The position numbers and the translations under genes are program-made. Positions 35,234-44,653 of a stretch of 64,000 nucleotides of DNA are shown here, piece after piece; positions within the stretch are counted from its first letter, which is position 1; every line of letters begins with the position of its first letter. The notes under the pieces were generated by a model, which ran no database searches, was not told the DNA's origin, and was given only the letters and a program-made list of their open reading frames with translations. The DNA is from Ensifer adhaerens (GTDB lineage: Bacteria; Pseudomonadota; Alphaproteobacteria; Rhizobiales; Rhizobiaceae), in contig NZ_LAZS01000005.1 of NCBI RefSeq assembly GCF_002007205.1, forward strand, positions 1,674,001 through 1,738,000. Reading direction: 5' to 3'.

Positions 35234-35946
35234 GCATGGGCCTCCTTGCGTGCGCCCGAGAGGAGCGCGACCACGACCCCGGCCGCAGCCCCGGCAGCGA
35301 TATACCAGACCCCCGGCAGCAATTGATGGGTGAGCACGGCGGCAAAAGCGCTTGCGGCCAGAACGGCACCCGTCTCGCGCCCCTTCCAGAAGCCCATGAC
35401 CAGCACGATGAAGACGGCGGGGAACGCAAAATCGAGACCCGTGACCTTCGGATCCCCCAGAAACGCTCCGAGCAGCGCGCCTGAAAGGCTCGTCAGCACC
35501 CAGACGCAGTAGAACGGCACCGCAAGGCCCGCGTACCAGGCAGGTGTCAGCTTGCCGTTGCTCGCCCGCATCTCGGCCATGGCCCAGATTTCGTCGGCCA
35601 GAAGCAGCATCGACGCATAGCGCGCCGGTCCGGTGAAATTGTCGAGCTTGCCGCCGATAGAGGCGCTCATCAGCACATGGCGGATGTTAACGAGCAGGGC
35701 CGAAAAACCGAGGGCGGCCCAGGACGCCGGATGCGTCCAGATGTCCATCGCGACGAACTGGGACCCGCCGGCAAAGACCAGCGCGCTCATCAGCGCCACC
35801 TCGGCCGGCGCAAGTCCCTTGCTCGCCGCCACCGCACCGAACACGAGGCCGATCGGCATGACCGCGACGATCAGCGGCGTCATGGCGATCGCCGCGGCCC
35901 GGAATTCCTGCAATGCACTTCTATCCTGCAACGTCCACGTCTCCAT
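35230..35946 (-). CDS. azlC: AzlC-family branched-chain amino acid exporter subunit
   Basis: 238 residues from ATG 35946 (METWTLQDRSALQEFRAAA). It has the AzlC pattern: PLIVAVMPIGLVFGAVAASKGL, ALVFAGGSQFVAMDIW, NIRHVLMSASIGG and LLADEIWAMAEM, with about seven membrane helices. No strong ribosome site is visible; a slightly longer start 14 codons upstream is possible. With AzlD it forms a branched-chain amino acid efflux unit. An AraC-type gene lies 92 bases upstream on the same strand and is the likely regulator. Confidence 0.9.
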   Translation of the reverse strand: METWTLQDRSALQEFRAAAIAMTPLIVAVMPIGLVFGAVAASKGLAPAEVALMSALVFAGGSQFVAMDIWTHPASWAALGFSALLVNIRHVLMSASIGGKLDNFTGPARYASMLLLADEIWAMAEMRASNGKLTPAWYAGLAVPFYCVWVLTSLSGALLGAFLGDPKVTGLDFAFPAVFIVLVMGFWKGRETGAVLAASAFAAVLTHQLLPGVWYIAAGAAAGVVVALLSGARKEAHA

Positions 35947-36038
35947 TGGCACGACGCGCCGCCCGTCGTCCTGGGCGCGCGATCGCAAAGCTCAACTGTT
36001 CTAAGTGCTGGGCTGGAGGTCGTCTTGAACGAAAGTGA

Positions 36039-36896
36039 TCAGCCGGCGCGGAAGGCTCCGGGGGTGACGCCGGTGCGTGCCTTGAAATGGCGGCTGAAAT
36101 GCGCCTGGTCGGCGAAGCCGCATTGATAGGCCGCATCCACAGCCGACCAGCCGTGACGCAACAGCGCCTTGGCCGCCCGCACACGCTTGTCGGTGAGGAA
36201 GGCGTGCGGGGTGATATGGAACTCCTTGCGGAAGGCGCGGATCAGATGGGCGCGGCTGAGGCCTGCGACTTTCGCCAGTTCCTCGAGCCCGACATCCTCG
36301 GCGTAGTTCTCCATCAGATAGTCGCGCGCCCGGTGCACGGCCGAATGCTCCCGCGTCTCGATCGGCGCGATGATCGTGCTGCCGTGGCGCTCGAACATCG
36401 CGGCAAGCACGGCGAACATTTTTTCCTCCGCCTCGAGCGTCGCCCCCGACACTTCGAGCGTGCGGTGGGCCCGATGGAAGGAAAGAGCCAGGTCCGGCGC
36501 CTGCAGCACCCGCCTGGAAAAGGACGGCGTGCCCTTGAAAGCGCGTCCGGTGACATCCTCGATGATGTTCACCAGCAGTTCGGCGCTCGGATAGACCATG
36601 CGATAGCGATAGCCGCTGCCGCCCGGATGACCGTCGTGAATTTCATCGGGGTTGATGAGATAGAAGTATCCGGGGCCTGCCTCCGAGCGCTCGCCCTTGA
36701 TCTTGCTGATCTGCGAGCCGGCCTCGATGGCGCCGATGCTGAAGGTTTCGTGCGCATGCGGAGCAAATTCATGGGTGATGAAGGTCGCCGTCAGACATTC
36801 CATGCCCATGAAGCGGGAATCCCGCCAGAAGCGCGTGCGCTCGGCGCCCTCTATCGGCATGACATCGATGGCTTCTTCCTGCGAAATCGTCTGCAT
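36039..36896 (-). CDS. AraC-family regulator, probable activator of azlCD
   Basis: 285 residues. The N-terminal half is an AraC-type cupin (THEFAPHAHETFSIGAIEAG, YFYLINPDEIHDGHPGG). The C-terminal half has two helix-turn-helix units: LEELAKVAGLSRAHLIRAF and AVDAAYQCGFADQAHFSRHF, ending KARTGVTPGAFRAG, the AraC signature. I took the ATG at 36896. The neighbouring azlCD genes on the same strand are the natural target, as AraC-azlCD pairs are frequent (inference). It is divergent from alr. Confidence 0.9.
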   Translation of the reverse strand: MQTISQEEAIDVMPIEGAERTRFWRDSRFMGMECLTATFITHEFAPHAHETFSIGAIEAGSQISKIKGERSEAGPGYFYLINPDEIHDGHPGGSGYRYRMVYPSAELLVNIIEDVTGRAFKGTPSFSRRVLQAPDLALSFHRAHRTLEVSGATLEAEEKMFAVLAAMFERHGSTIIAPIETREHSAVHRARDYLMENYAEDVGLEELAKVAGLSRAHLIRAFRKEFHITPHAFLTDKRVRAAKALLRHGWSAVDAAYQCGFADQAHFSRHFKARTGVTPGAFRAG

Positions 36897-37046
36897 GGGG
36901 AGAGAATAGTGATGCCACGCGCCCGCGTCTTGCACAAAAGTGCTCGTTCAGAGCCGCGGCGCCTTCAGTCGGTGCGACAGGCAGGCATTTGCAGCGCTCT
37001 CCGCTTGGCTGTATTGATCCTGGATCATCCACGCAGAGTGCCCGGC

Positions 37047-38186
37047 ATGCTCCGTCCAGAATTCCTTTCCGCTTCCAACCGGCTCACGATCGATCTTGGC
37101 GCGCTTGTCGATAACTGGCGGGCAATGAACAAACGCTCCGGCAAGGCGCGTGCCGCAGCCGTGCTCAAGGCGGATGCCTATGGCATCGGCATCGCGCAGG
37201 CGGCCCCTGCCCTCTATGCGGCCGGCGCCCGTGATTTCTTTGTCGCCAATGCCGAGGAAGGTGCGGCACTCCGTCCGCTTGCGCCAGATGGACGGATCTA
37301 CATTCTCGCCGGCATGTGGCCGGGCAACGAGGCGCTGTTTTTCGACAACGATCTCGTGCCGGTCATCAATTCGGACGAACAGCTCGCCGTTTTCATGGCC
37401 GCTCTTTCCGAGCGGGGCGACCACCCCTGCGTTCTGCATGTCGATACCGGCATGAACCGCCTGGGCCTCTCTGTCGAGCATGCCCTTGCGCTGGCGACCG
37501 ATCCGGCGCGGCCGGCAAGCTTTTCGCCGGTGCTGATCATGAGTCATCTCGTCAGCGCCGACGATCCCGACCATCGGCTGAATGGCCTTCAACTCCGTCG
37601 CTTCCACGAGGCGACGGCTGCCTATGAAGGGGTCGACGCCAGCCTTGCCAACTCCGGCGGCGTCTTCCTCGGGCCCGACTACCACTTCGACCTGACCCGA
37701 CCGGGCATCGCCGTCTATGGCGGCGAGGCGGTGAACGACGTCCGCAACCCGATGAAGCCGGTGGTAACCGCCGAAGCACGGATCATCCAGGTGCGCGACG
37801 TGGCGGCCGGCGGCACGGCGAGCTACGGCGCCTCCGCCCGCTTCGACCGCGACAGCCGCATCGCCACGGTCGCAGTCGGCTACGCCGATGGCTATCACCG
37901 CTCGGTCTCCGGCGGTGGCGTCACACTCAGACAGGCAAAGCCATCAGGGGCCTTCGGCTTCCTACACGGCCATAAAGTCCCGCATGTCGGGCGCGTCACC
38001 ATGGACCTCAGTCTCTTCGACGTCACGGATCTTCCCGAAAGCGCGGTACGACCGGGCGATTACATCGAGCTCTTCGGCCGGCACATCGCCATCGACGATG
38101 TCGCGCGCGCCGGCGGGACGATCGGCTACGAGATGCTGACCAGCCTCGGCCGCCGCTATGTCAGGCACTATGTCGACACCGTCTGA
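37047..38186 (+). CDS. alr: Alanine racemase
   Basis: 379 residues from ATG 37047. The PLP-binding lysine is K41 in AAVLKADAYGIG, and the opposite catalytic tyrosine is Y260 in TASYGASARF. HVDTGMNRLGLS, NSGGVFLG, RPGIAVYG and VGRVTMDLSLFDVTD follow the family order. It supplies D-alanine for peptidoglycan. The open frame continues far upstream through the antisense of the AraC gene, but that part is not homologous. alr, radA, cvpA and purF run in one direction, as in other rhizobia. Confidence 0.95.
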   Translation: MLRPEFLSASNRLTIDLGALVDNWRAMNKRSGKARAAAVLKADAYGIGIAQAAPALYAAGARDFFVANAEEGAALRPLAPDGRIYILAGMWPGNEALFFDNDLVPVINSDEQLAVFMAALSERGDHPCVLHVDTGMNRLGLSVEHALALATDPARPASFSPVLIMSHLVSADDPDHRLNGLQLRRFHEATAAYEGVDASLANSGGVFLGPDYHFDLTRPGIAVYGGEAVNDVRNPMKPVVTAEARIIQVRDVAAGGTASYGASARFDRDSRIATVAVGYADGYHRSVSGGGVTLRQAKPSGAFGFLHGHKVPHVGRVTMDLSLFDVTDLPESAVRPGDYIELFGRHIAIDDVARAGGTIGYEMLTSLGRRYVRHYVDTV

Positions 38187-38281
38187 TGCGCTCCTCCCGA
38201 TCATTTTTCGGTCATTCTCGCTGAAATTCACCTTTTGTTCCGCGTTTCGCGGCATTATGTGACGACACAGGTGATTCTTTG

Positions 38282-38309
38282 CCGCCGACGTCCATCGCGA
38301 CGTCGGCGG
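38282..38309 (+). promoter_or_regulatory. Hairpin in the alr-radA gap
   Basis: CCGCCGACGTC and GACGTCGGCGG form a perfect 11-base stem with a 6-base loop, ending 19 bases before the radA start. There is no U tract. It may be a weak terminator for alr or a leader structure of radA. Confidence 0.5.
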
Positions 38310-38328
38310 TCTCACATTCCGAAAGTCG

Positions 38329-39738
38329 ATGCCGATGGCGAAAGCGCGTACCCAATTCATCTGCCAGAACTGCGGCACCGTCCACACCCGCTGGGTGGGG
38401 AAATGCGAGGGTTGCGGCGAGTGGAACACGATCATCGAGGACAATCCGACAGCGGGCATCGGCGGCGGCCCATCGCGCGCGCCGAAGAAAGGACGCCCGG
38501 TGGCGCTGACCACTCTCTCGGGCGAAATCGAAGACGCGCCGCGGATCCAGACCGGGATTTCGGAACTCGACCGGGTGACCGGCGGCGGCTTCGTGCGCGG
38601 CTCGGCGCTGCTCGTCGGCGGTGATCCCGGCATCGGCAAGTCGACGGTGCTGATGCAGGCAGCCGCAGCACTTTCGCGCCGCAACCACCGCGTCATCTAT
38701 GTCTCGGGCGAAGAGGCCGTGGCGCAGGTGCGTCTTCGCGCCCAACGGCTGGGGGCTGCCGACAGCGACGTGCTGCTGGCCGCCGAGACCAATGTCGAGG
38801 ACATCCTGGCAACGCTATCGGAAGGCAAGCGCCCCGACCTCGTGATCATCGATTCGATCCAGACGCTCTGGAGCGACATCGTCGATTCGGCGCCCGGCAC
38901 GGTCACCCAGGTCCGCACCGGCGTGCAGGCGATGATCCGCTTCGCCAAGCAGACCGGAACCGCCGTCGTGCTCGTCGGCCACGTCACCAAGGAAGGCCAG
39001 ATCGCAGGTCCCCGCGTCGTCGAGCACATGGTCGATGCCGTGCTCTATTTCGAGGGCGACCGCGGCCATCACTACCGCATCCTGCGCACGGTCAAGAACC
39101 GCTTCGGCCCGACCGACGAGATCGGCGTCTTCGAAATGTCGGACAAGGGTCTGCGCGAGGTCGCCAACCCGTCGGAACTGTTTCTCGGCGAGCGTAATGA
39201 AAAATCGCCTGGGGCCGCCGTCTTTGCCGGCATGGAAGGCACCCGTCCCGTTCTCGTCGAAGTGCAGGCGCTGGTCGCGCCCACCTCGCTCGGCACGCCC
39301 AGACGCGCCATCGTCGGCTGGGACTCCGCCCGCCTGTCGATGATCCTTGCCGTGCTCGAGGCCCATTGCGGCGTGCGGCTCGGCCAGCACGATGTCTATC
39401 TCAACATTGCCGGCGGCTACCGCATATCGGAGCCCGCAGCCGATCTAGCTGTGGCTTCCGCACTGGTTTCATCGCTTGCCGGGCTTGCCCTTCCGGCGGA
39501 TTGCGTCTATTTCGGCGAAGTCAGCTTGTCGGGTGCCATCCGGCCGGTTGCGCATACCGCACAACGCCTTAAGGAAGCCGAGAAGCTCGGGTTCTCGCAG
39601 GCGGTCCTGCCGTCCGCTTCGACCGAACTGCCGAAAAACGGCAATGGCCGCTGGAGCGAGATGGAAAGCCTGCCCGATCTGGTGGCGCGCATCGCGGGTT
39701 CGCGAAACGCGCTGAGACCGGCGGAGGACGAAGACTGA
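38329..39738 (+). CDS. radA: DNA repair protein RadA
   Basis: 469 residues (an ATG two codons later is equally possible). The N-terminal zinc finger uses C12, C15, C26 and C29. The RecA-like ATPase has Walker A GGDPGIGKST (about 97-106) and the RadA-specific KNRFG motif near 255. A Lon-protease-like C-terminal domain follows (AHCGVRLGQHDVYLNIAGGY, YFGEVSLSGAIRPV). RadA drives branch migration in recombination and repair. It is followed by cvpA after 123 bases. Confidence 0.96.
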   Translation: MPMAKARTQFICQNCGTVHTRWVGKCEGCGEWNTIIEDNPTAGIGGGPSRAPKKGRPVALTTLSGEIEDAPRIQTGISELDRVTGGGFVRGSALLVGGDPGIGKSTVLMQAAAALSRRNHRVIYVSGEEAVAQVRLRAQRLGAADSDVLLAAETNVEDILATLSEGKRPDLVIIDSIQTLWSDIVDSAPGTVTQVRTGVQAMIRFAKQTGTAVVLVGHVTKEGQIAGPRVVEHMVDAVLYFEGDRGHHYRILRTVKNRFGPTDEIGVFEMSDKGLREVANPSELFLGERNEKSPGAAVFAGMEGTRPVLVEVQALVAPTSLGTPRRAIVGWDSARLSMILAVLEAHCGVRLGQHDVYLNIAGGYRISEPAADLAVASALVSSLAGLALPADCVYFGEVSLSGAIRPVAHTAQRLKEAEKLGFSQAVLPSASTELPKNGNGRWSEMESLPDLVARIAGSRNALRPAEDED

Positions 39739-39861
39739 CGATGCGGATGCCGCAGACGGCCCTTTTTAGGGCTGCAAGCAGGCTGCAAATGCCCTGACAC
39801 AGGGCCGATGGCGGATAGGCTTGAGGAGACCCGGACGAACCGGGTCCGGAGTAAGGACAAA

Positions 39862-40485
39862 ATGCCCATTACAATTCTCGACGGTATCGTTCTCGGCGTC
39901 GCCCTGTTTTCCGCAATTCTGGCCATGGTCCGAGGCTTCTCGCGCGAGGTGCTTTCGGTCGCGAGCTGGGTGGGCGCGGCAGCTGCCGCCTACTTCCTCT
40001 ACCCGCATCTCCTGCCCTATGCGAAGCAGTACACCAACAGCGACACGGTCGCGCTGATCGGATCTGCCGCGGTGATCTTCCTGATCGCGCTGATCATCAT
40101 CTCCTTCATCACCATGCGGATTGCCGATTTCATCATCGACAGCCGCATCGGTGCGCTCGACCGCACGCTCGGCTTCCTGTTCGGGGCTGCCCGCGGCATC
40201 CTGCTGGTGGTCGTCGCCATGCTGTTCTTCAACTGGCTGGTCGCGCCGCAGCAGCAGCCGACCTGGGTCACCCAGGCCAAGTCGAAGCCGCTGCTCGACA
40301 ATCTCGGCAACAAGCTGATTGCGCTGTTGCCGGAAGAGGCCGACGCCACCATTCTCGACCGCCTGCGCGGCAAGGACACGACCGGCGAAGGCGAAGGCGA
40401 AGCGCCGGCAACGACGCCCGGCCAGGCACCTGCGACGACGCCTGACCAGGCGCCCGCCGACGACGCCCCGGCCACCAGCGGCTGA
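39862..40485 (+). CDS. cvpA: CvpA-family inner-membrane protein
   Basis: 207 residues from ATG 39862, with AAGGA upstream. Four membrane helices cover about residues 5-150, with LDGIVLGVALFSAILAMVRG and RIGALDRTLGFLFGAARGI typical of CvpA. The last 35 residues are a disordered tail with near-repeats of APATTPGQ and APATTPDQ. CvpA was named for colicin V production and is linked to envelope homeostasis and purF expression. It lies directly upstream of purF, as in E. coli, with a terminator between. Confidence 0.9.
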   Translation: MPITILDGIVLGVALFSAILAMVRGFSREVLSVASWVGAAAAAYFLYPHLLPYAKQYTNSDTVALIGSAAVIFLIALIIISFITMRIADFIIDSRIGALDRTLGFLFGAARGILLVVVAMLFFNWLVAPQQQPTWVTQAKSKPLLDNLGNKLIALLPEEADATILDRLRGKDTTGEGEGEAPATTPGQAPATTPDQAPADDAPATSG

Positions 40486-40502
40486 GACAGGAACGATTTG
40501 CC

Positions 40503-40534
40503 GACAAAGCCCGCCCCGCGGGCTTTGTCCTTTT
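40503..40534 (+). terminator. Intrinsic terminator between cvpA and purF
   Basis: GACAAAGCCCGC pairs perfectly with GCGGGCTTTGTC across a CCC loop, followed by CTTTT. A 12-base perfect stem makes this one of the strongest terminators in the window, so purF should have its own promoter. Confidence 0.88.
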
Positions 40535-40630
40535 GGGGAATAACGCTTGCAGCCGTTTTCAGCTAAGATCGCTTGAAGACTGCGGGCCTGATCACGATAT
40601 GCGCACCGGCACGGAGCAAAGGCGACTGTG

Positions 40631-42121
40631 ATGACCGATCTCAGATCCATCGAAATCCACGATGAACTCGAAGGCGACGAACTGCACGAAGAGTGCGGCG
40701 TCTTCGGCATATTGGGGCACTCGGACGCTGCGGCGTTGACCGCACTCGGCCTGCACGCGCTTCAGCATCGCGGCCAGGAAGCAGCCGGCATCGTCACCTT
40801 CGACGGCAAGCAGTTCTGCACCGAAAAGCGCATGGGCCTCGTCGGCGACCACTACACCGACCCCGCGACGCTCGCGAAACTGCCGGGCTTCATGTCGATC
40901 GGCCACACCCGCTACTCGACAACCGGCGAAGTGGCGCTGCGCAACGTGCAGCCGCTCTTTGCCGAGCTCGAAGTCGGCGGCATTGCCGTTGCCCATAACG
41001 GCAACTTCACCAACGGCCTCACGCTTCGCCGGCAACTGATCGCCGACGGCGCCATCTGCCAGTCGACCTCCGACACCGAAGTCGTCCTGCACCTGATCGC
41101 CCGTTCCAAGCAGGCCTCGTCCTCCGACCGTTTCATCGACGCCATCCGCCAGATGGAAGGCGGCTATTCGATGCTGGCGATGACGCGCACGAAGCTGATC
41201 GCCGCACGCGACCCGATCGGCATCCGACCGCTCGTCATGGGCGAACTCGACGGCAAGCCGATCTTCTGCTCGGAGACCTGCGCACTCGACATCATCGGTG
41301 CGACCTATGTCCGCGACGTCGAGAACGGCGAAGTCATCATCTGCGAAATCCAGCCCGACGGCTCGATCACCATCGATGCGCGCAAGCCGGAGGTTTCGCA
41401 GCCCGAGCGCCTCTGCCTGTTCGAATATGTCTATTTCGCCCGGCCGGATTCGGTCGTCGGCGGCCGCAGCATCTATGTGTCGCGCAAGAACATGGGCATC
41501 AACCTCGCTAAGGAAGCGCCCGTCGAGGCCGACGTGGTCGTCCCCGTGCCGGACGGCGGCACACCGGCAGCGCTTGGCTATGCCCAGCAGAGCGGCATTC
41601 CGTTCGAATACGGTATCATCCGCAACCACTATGTCGGCCGCACCTTCATCGAGCCGACGCAGCAGATTCGTGCTTTCGGCGTCAAACTGAAGCATTCAGC
41701 CAACCGTGCGATGATTGAGGGGAAACGCATCATCCTCGTCGACGATTCGATCGTGCGCGGCACGACGTCGGTGAAGATCGTTCAGATGATGCGCGACGCA
41801 GGCGCCAAGGAGGTGCATGTGCGCGTCGCGAGCCCGATGATCTTCCATCCGGACTTCTATGGCATCGACACGCCGGACCGTGACAAGCTGCTGGCCAACC
41901 AGCATGCCGACCTTGCCTCCATGTGCCGCTACATCGGCGCAGACTCGCTCGAGTTCCTGTCGATCGACGGCCTTTATGAGGCGGTCGGCGGCGAGAAGCG
42001 CGATCCGAAGTCGCCGCAGTTCACCGACCACTATTTCACCGGGGACTATCCGACCCGCCTCCTCGACCAGGAAGGCGCCAGCAATGTCCGCAAACTCTCG
42101 GTTCTCGCCAGCAACGGATAA
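40631..42121 (+). CDS. purF: Amidophosphoribosyltransferase
   Basis: 496 residues from ATG 40631 (an adjacent GTG precedes it). A 21-residue propeptide ends at the nucleophile C22 in HEECGVFGILGH, which becomes the N-terminal cysteine of the glutaminase domain. RYSTTGEVALRNVQP, HNGNFTNGL, RDPIGIRPLV and the PRPP-binding ILVDDSIVRGTTS (about 375) are present, with SPMIFHPDFYGID near the end. It makes phosphoribosylamine, the first step of purine synthesis. An SDR gene follows 12 bases later. Confidence 0.96.
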   Translation: MTDLRSIEIHDELEGDELHEECGVFGILGHSDAAALTALGLHALQHRGQEAAGIVTFDGKQFCTEKRMGLVGDHYTDPATLAKLPGFMSIGHTRYSTTGEVALRNVQPLFAELEVGGIAVAHNGNFTNGLTLRRQLIADGAICQSTSDTEVVLHLIARSKQASSSDRFIDAIRQMEGGYSMLAMTRTKLIAARDPIGIRPLVMGELDGKPIFCSETCALDIIGATYVRDVENGEVIICEIQPDGSITIDARKPEVSQPERLCLFEYVYFARPDSVVGGRSIYVSRKNMGINLAKEAPVEADVVVPVPDGGTPAALGYAQQSGIPFEYGIIRNHYVGRTFIEPTQQIRAFGVKLKHSANRAMIEGKRIILVDDSIVRGTTSVKIVQMMRDAGAKEVHVRVASPMIFHPDFYGIDTPDRDKLLANQHADLASMCRYIGADSLEFLSIDGLYEAVGGEKRDPKSPQFTDHYFTGDYPTRLLDQEGASNVRKLSVLASNG

Positions 42122-42133
42122 TCAGACACTAAA

Positions 42134-42874
42134 ATGACGATCGATCTCAAAGGCCGGGTGGCCGTGGTCACCGGCGCATCGCGCGGTATCGGCTATTTCA
42201 CCGCTCTCGAACTGGCCAAGGCCGGTGCTCATGTCGTCGCCTGCGCGCGCACGGTCGGCGGGCTCGAGGAGCTCGACGACGCGATCAAGGCGGCGGGCGG
42301 GTCGGCGACGCTGGTGCCCTTCGATCTCGCCGACATGGCGGCGATCGACAAGCTCGGCGGCGCGATCAACGAGCGCTGGGGCAAGCTCGACATCCTCGTT
42401 GCCAATGCCGGCGTGCTCGGCACGATCTCGCCGATCGGCCATGTCGAGGCGAAGGTGTTCGACAAGGTGATGAACATCAACGTCAACGCCACCTGGCGGC
42501 TGATCCGCTCGCTGGAGCCGCTGCTGATCAAGTCGGACGCGGGCCGCGCGCTGATCCTGTCGTCGAGCGCCGCCCACAAGTGCAAGCCCTTCTGGGGCCC
42601 CTACTCCGCGTCGAAGGCTGCCGTCGAGGCACTGGCCCGCACCTGGGCTGGCGAAACGCAGCGCCTGCCGCTGCGCATCCTCTCGGTCGACCCCGGTGCC
42701 ACCCGCACCGCCATGCGCGCCCAGGCGATGCCGGGCGAGGATCCGGAGACCGTGCCGCATCCGTCCGAAGTCGCGGCCAAGCTGCTGCCGCTCGTCGGCC
42801 CGGACCAGACCGAGACCGGCAAGCTCTACATCGTTCGCGAAGACAAGATTGTCGACTACCGGATGCCGGAATAG
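42134..42874 (+). CDS. Short-chain dehydrogenase/reductase
   Basis: 246 residues. Classical SDR motifs: the NAD(P) loop TGASRGIG near 14-21, NAG in ILVANAGVLG near 91, Ser in ILSSSAAHK and the catalytic YSASK near 157-161. The C-terminus GKLYIVREDKIVDYRMPE is not that of FabG and is shared with rhizobial SDRs that follow purF. The substrate is unknown. The 12-base gap suggests co-transcription with purF; a terminator follows. Confidence 0.88.
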   Translation: MTIDLKGRVAVVTGASRGIGYFTALELAKAGAHVVACARTVGGLEELDDAIKAAGGSATLVPFDLADMAAIDKLGGAINERWGKLDILVANAGVLGTISPIGHVEAKVFDKVMNINVNATWRLIRSLEPLLIKSDAGRALILSSSAAHKCKPFWGPYSASKAAVEALARTWAGETQRLPLRILSVDPGATRTAMRAQAMPGEDPETVPHPSEVAAKLLPLVGPDQTETGKLYIVREDKIVDYRMPE

Positions 42875-42897
42875 CTTCTCGTCCATTGCCCAAACAG

Positions 42898-42930
42898 AAA
42901 GGCCACCGTGTCACCACGGTGGCCTTTTCT
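42898..42930 (+). terminator. Intrinsic terminator after purF-SDR
   Basis: AAAGGCCACCGTG pairs perfectly with CACGGTGGCCTTT across a TCAC loop and is followed by TCTTTT. It separates the purF-SDR transcript from the converging psd-pssA genes. Confidence 0.9.
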
Positions 42931-42954
42931 TTTGCATACGACACGGGATCAGGA

Positions 42955-43830
42955 TCAGTCCTTGTCTCCAGGCAGCCCGTCACCGCCCGTCGACGGGTGC
43001 ACCGGCCAGTCGCCGCCATACTTGCGCTGCCAGGAGCGCGCGCCGAAGGGCAGCGTGATCAGATAGCCAAGCGCCGTCACCGCCATCGTCTCCCAGGTAT
43101 AGGTCATCAGCGTCGCGACGTAGAAGACGACACCGAGGATGGCCGGCAGCACGAGATCGCGGCGCACGCGGCTGTTTTCCGATTTGCCCGACCAGACCGG
43201 CAGACGGCTGACGAGCAGGAAGGCGATCAGCACCGTGTAGGCGGATGCAATCAGCGCAAAGGTGCGTTCCGGCGCCAGGCCCAGCAGGCCGAGATAGACC
43301 GGCAGCAACACCAGCATGGCGCCTGCGGGCGCCGGCACCCCGACGAAGTATTCCGACTGCCAGGACGCCTTGACCTGGCGTTCCGCCATCACGTTGAAGC
43401 GGGCGAGCCTCAGACCCATCGCAATCGCGTAGATCAGCGCCGCGATCCAGCCGATCGAACGCGCCTGGTCGAGGATGAAGACGTAGAGCACGAGGGCCGG
43501 TGCAACGCCGAAGTTGATGATATCGGCGAGCGAGTCCATCTGGCCGCCGAAATTCGACGTCGCCTTCAGCGCGCGAGCGACGCGGCCGTCGATGCCGTCG
43601 AGAAAAGCGGCGAGCAGCACCATGGCAACGGCAAGCTCGATGCGGTTTTCAAAGGCGAGCCGAATGCCCGAAAGACCGGCGCAGATCGCGAGCACGGTAA
43701 TCAGGTTCGGGATCATCAGCCGCAGCGGGATTTCGCGTAGCCGCGGGCCGCGCGCGGTGTCGCTCGAGCCGTTGGCGTCGTCTGCCGCCTGCGGCGTTTC
43801 GATCGGTTTTTCCTGTTCAGAGCCTTCCAT
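42955..43830 (-). CDS. pssA: CDP-diacylglycerol-serine O-phosphatidyltransferase
   Basis: 291 residues from ATG 43830, with AGGAG 5 bases upstream. After a hydrophilic start come six to eight membrane helices. The CDP-alcohol transferase signature DG-x2-AR-x8-G-x3-D-x3-D is complete at D81 to D103. It makes phosphatidylserine, which Psd, encoded 9 bases upstream, converts to phosphatidylethanolamine. The order psd-pssA on one transcript is typical of rhizobia. It is the type II (membrane) enzyme, not the E. coli soluble form. Confidence 0.95.
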   Translation of the reverse strand: MEGSEQEKPIETPQAADDANGSSDTARGPRLREIPLRLMIPNLITVLAICAGLSGIRLAFENRIELAVAMVLLAAFLDGIDGRVARALKATSNFGGQMDSLADIINFGVAPALVLYVFILDQARSIGWIAALIYAIAMGLRLARFNVMAERQVKASWQSEYFVGVPAPAGAMLVLLPVYLGLLGLAPERTFALIASAYTVLIAFLLVSRLPVWSGKSENSRVRRDLVLPAILGVVFYVATLMTYTWETMAVTALGYLITLPFGARSWQRKYGGDWPVHPSTGGDGLPGDKD

Positions 43831-43839
43831 GGACACTCC

Positions 43840-44538
43840 TTATGCGCGACGGCTGATGACCGGGCCCTTGGCCGAGCCGAATTCGGCGAGCACGGTTTCG
43901 CCCGCAACGGCCGTCTGGCCGACGCTCACACGCGGCTCGGTGCCTTCCGGCAGGAACACGTCGAGACGCGAGCCGAAGCGGATCAGGCCGAAACGTTCGC
44001 CGGCCTCCAGCGCGTTGTTTTCATACTTCCAGCAAAGGATGCGGCGGGCAACGAGGCCGGCGATCTGGACGACACCGATCGGGCCATGTTTTGTCTCGAT
44101 CACCAGACCGTTGCGCTCGTTCTCGTGGCTCGCCTTGTCGAGTTCGGCGTTGACGAACTGGCCGGCGCGATAGGCGACACGGGAGATCGTACCTGCCATC
44201 GGCGCGCGGTTCACATGGCAGTTGAAGACATTCATGAACACCGAGATGCGCAGCATCGGCTCGGAGCCGAGGTTCAGCTCCTCGGGCGGCATCACGGTCG
44301 CGATCGACGAAACGCGACCGTCGGCCGGGCTGATCACCAGGTCGTCATCGATCGGCGTCATGCGTTCAGGATCGCGGAAGAAGTAGGCGCACCAGGCGGT
44401 CAGCACGAAGCCGATCCACATCAACGGCTCCCACAGGAAGCCCAGCACCAGCGACACGACGAAGAAGATCGCGACGAAGCGATAGCCTTCCTTGTGTACC
44501 GGGACGAGTGTGTTGCGGATCGTATTGACCAGGCTCAT
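43840..44538 (-). CDS. psd: Phosphatidylserine decarboxylase proenzyme
   Basis: 232 residues, the short Psd form of alphaproteobacteria. Two membrane helices lie near 20-55. [25 protein letters not shown] and the cleavage site FGSA are visible: self-cleavage between G221 and S222 would create the pyruvoyl cofactor on the new small subunit. It completes phosphatidylethanolamine synthesis with PssA. Start [27 protein letters not shown]-type weak site upstream. Confidence 0.95.
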   Translation of the reverse strand: MSLVNTIRNTLVPVHKEGYRFVAIFFVVSLVLGFLWEPLMWIGFVLTAWCAYFFRDPERMTPIDDDLVISPADGRVSSIATVMPPEELNLGSEPMLRISVFMNVFNCHVNRAPMAGTISRVAYRAGQFVNAELDKASHENERNGLVIETKHGPIGVVQIAGLVARRILCWKYENNALEAGERFGLIRFGSRLDVFLPEGTEPRVSVGQTAVAGETVLAEFGSAKGPVISRRA

Positions 44539-44653
44539 GAACTCTACTCCAGATTTTCCGTGGGATGTGAACTAGCGCGAATTGCCCCGGCGGGCAACGT
44601 CGCCCGCCCGACAGCGACAAAACGCGTCGCGCTCAGCAAAGAAACAAACACCA

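Noticed and set aside
36087-38186. A 699-codon frame ending in alanine racemase
   Set aside because: The first 320 codons are antisense to the AraC-type gene. The racemase begins at 37047 with a normal N-terminus.
40395-40482. Short direct repeats at the 3' end of cvpA, checked as a possible repeat array
   Set aside because: They encode the APATTP(G/D)Q tail of CvpA in frame; there are no spacers or array structure.
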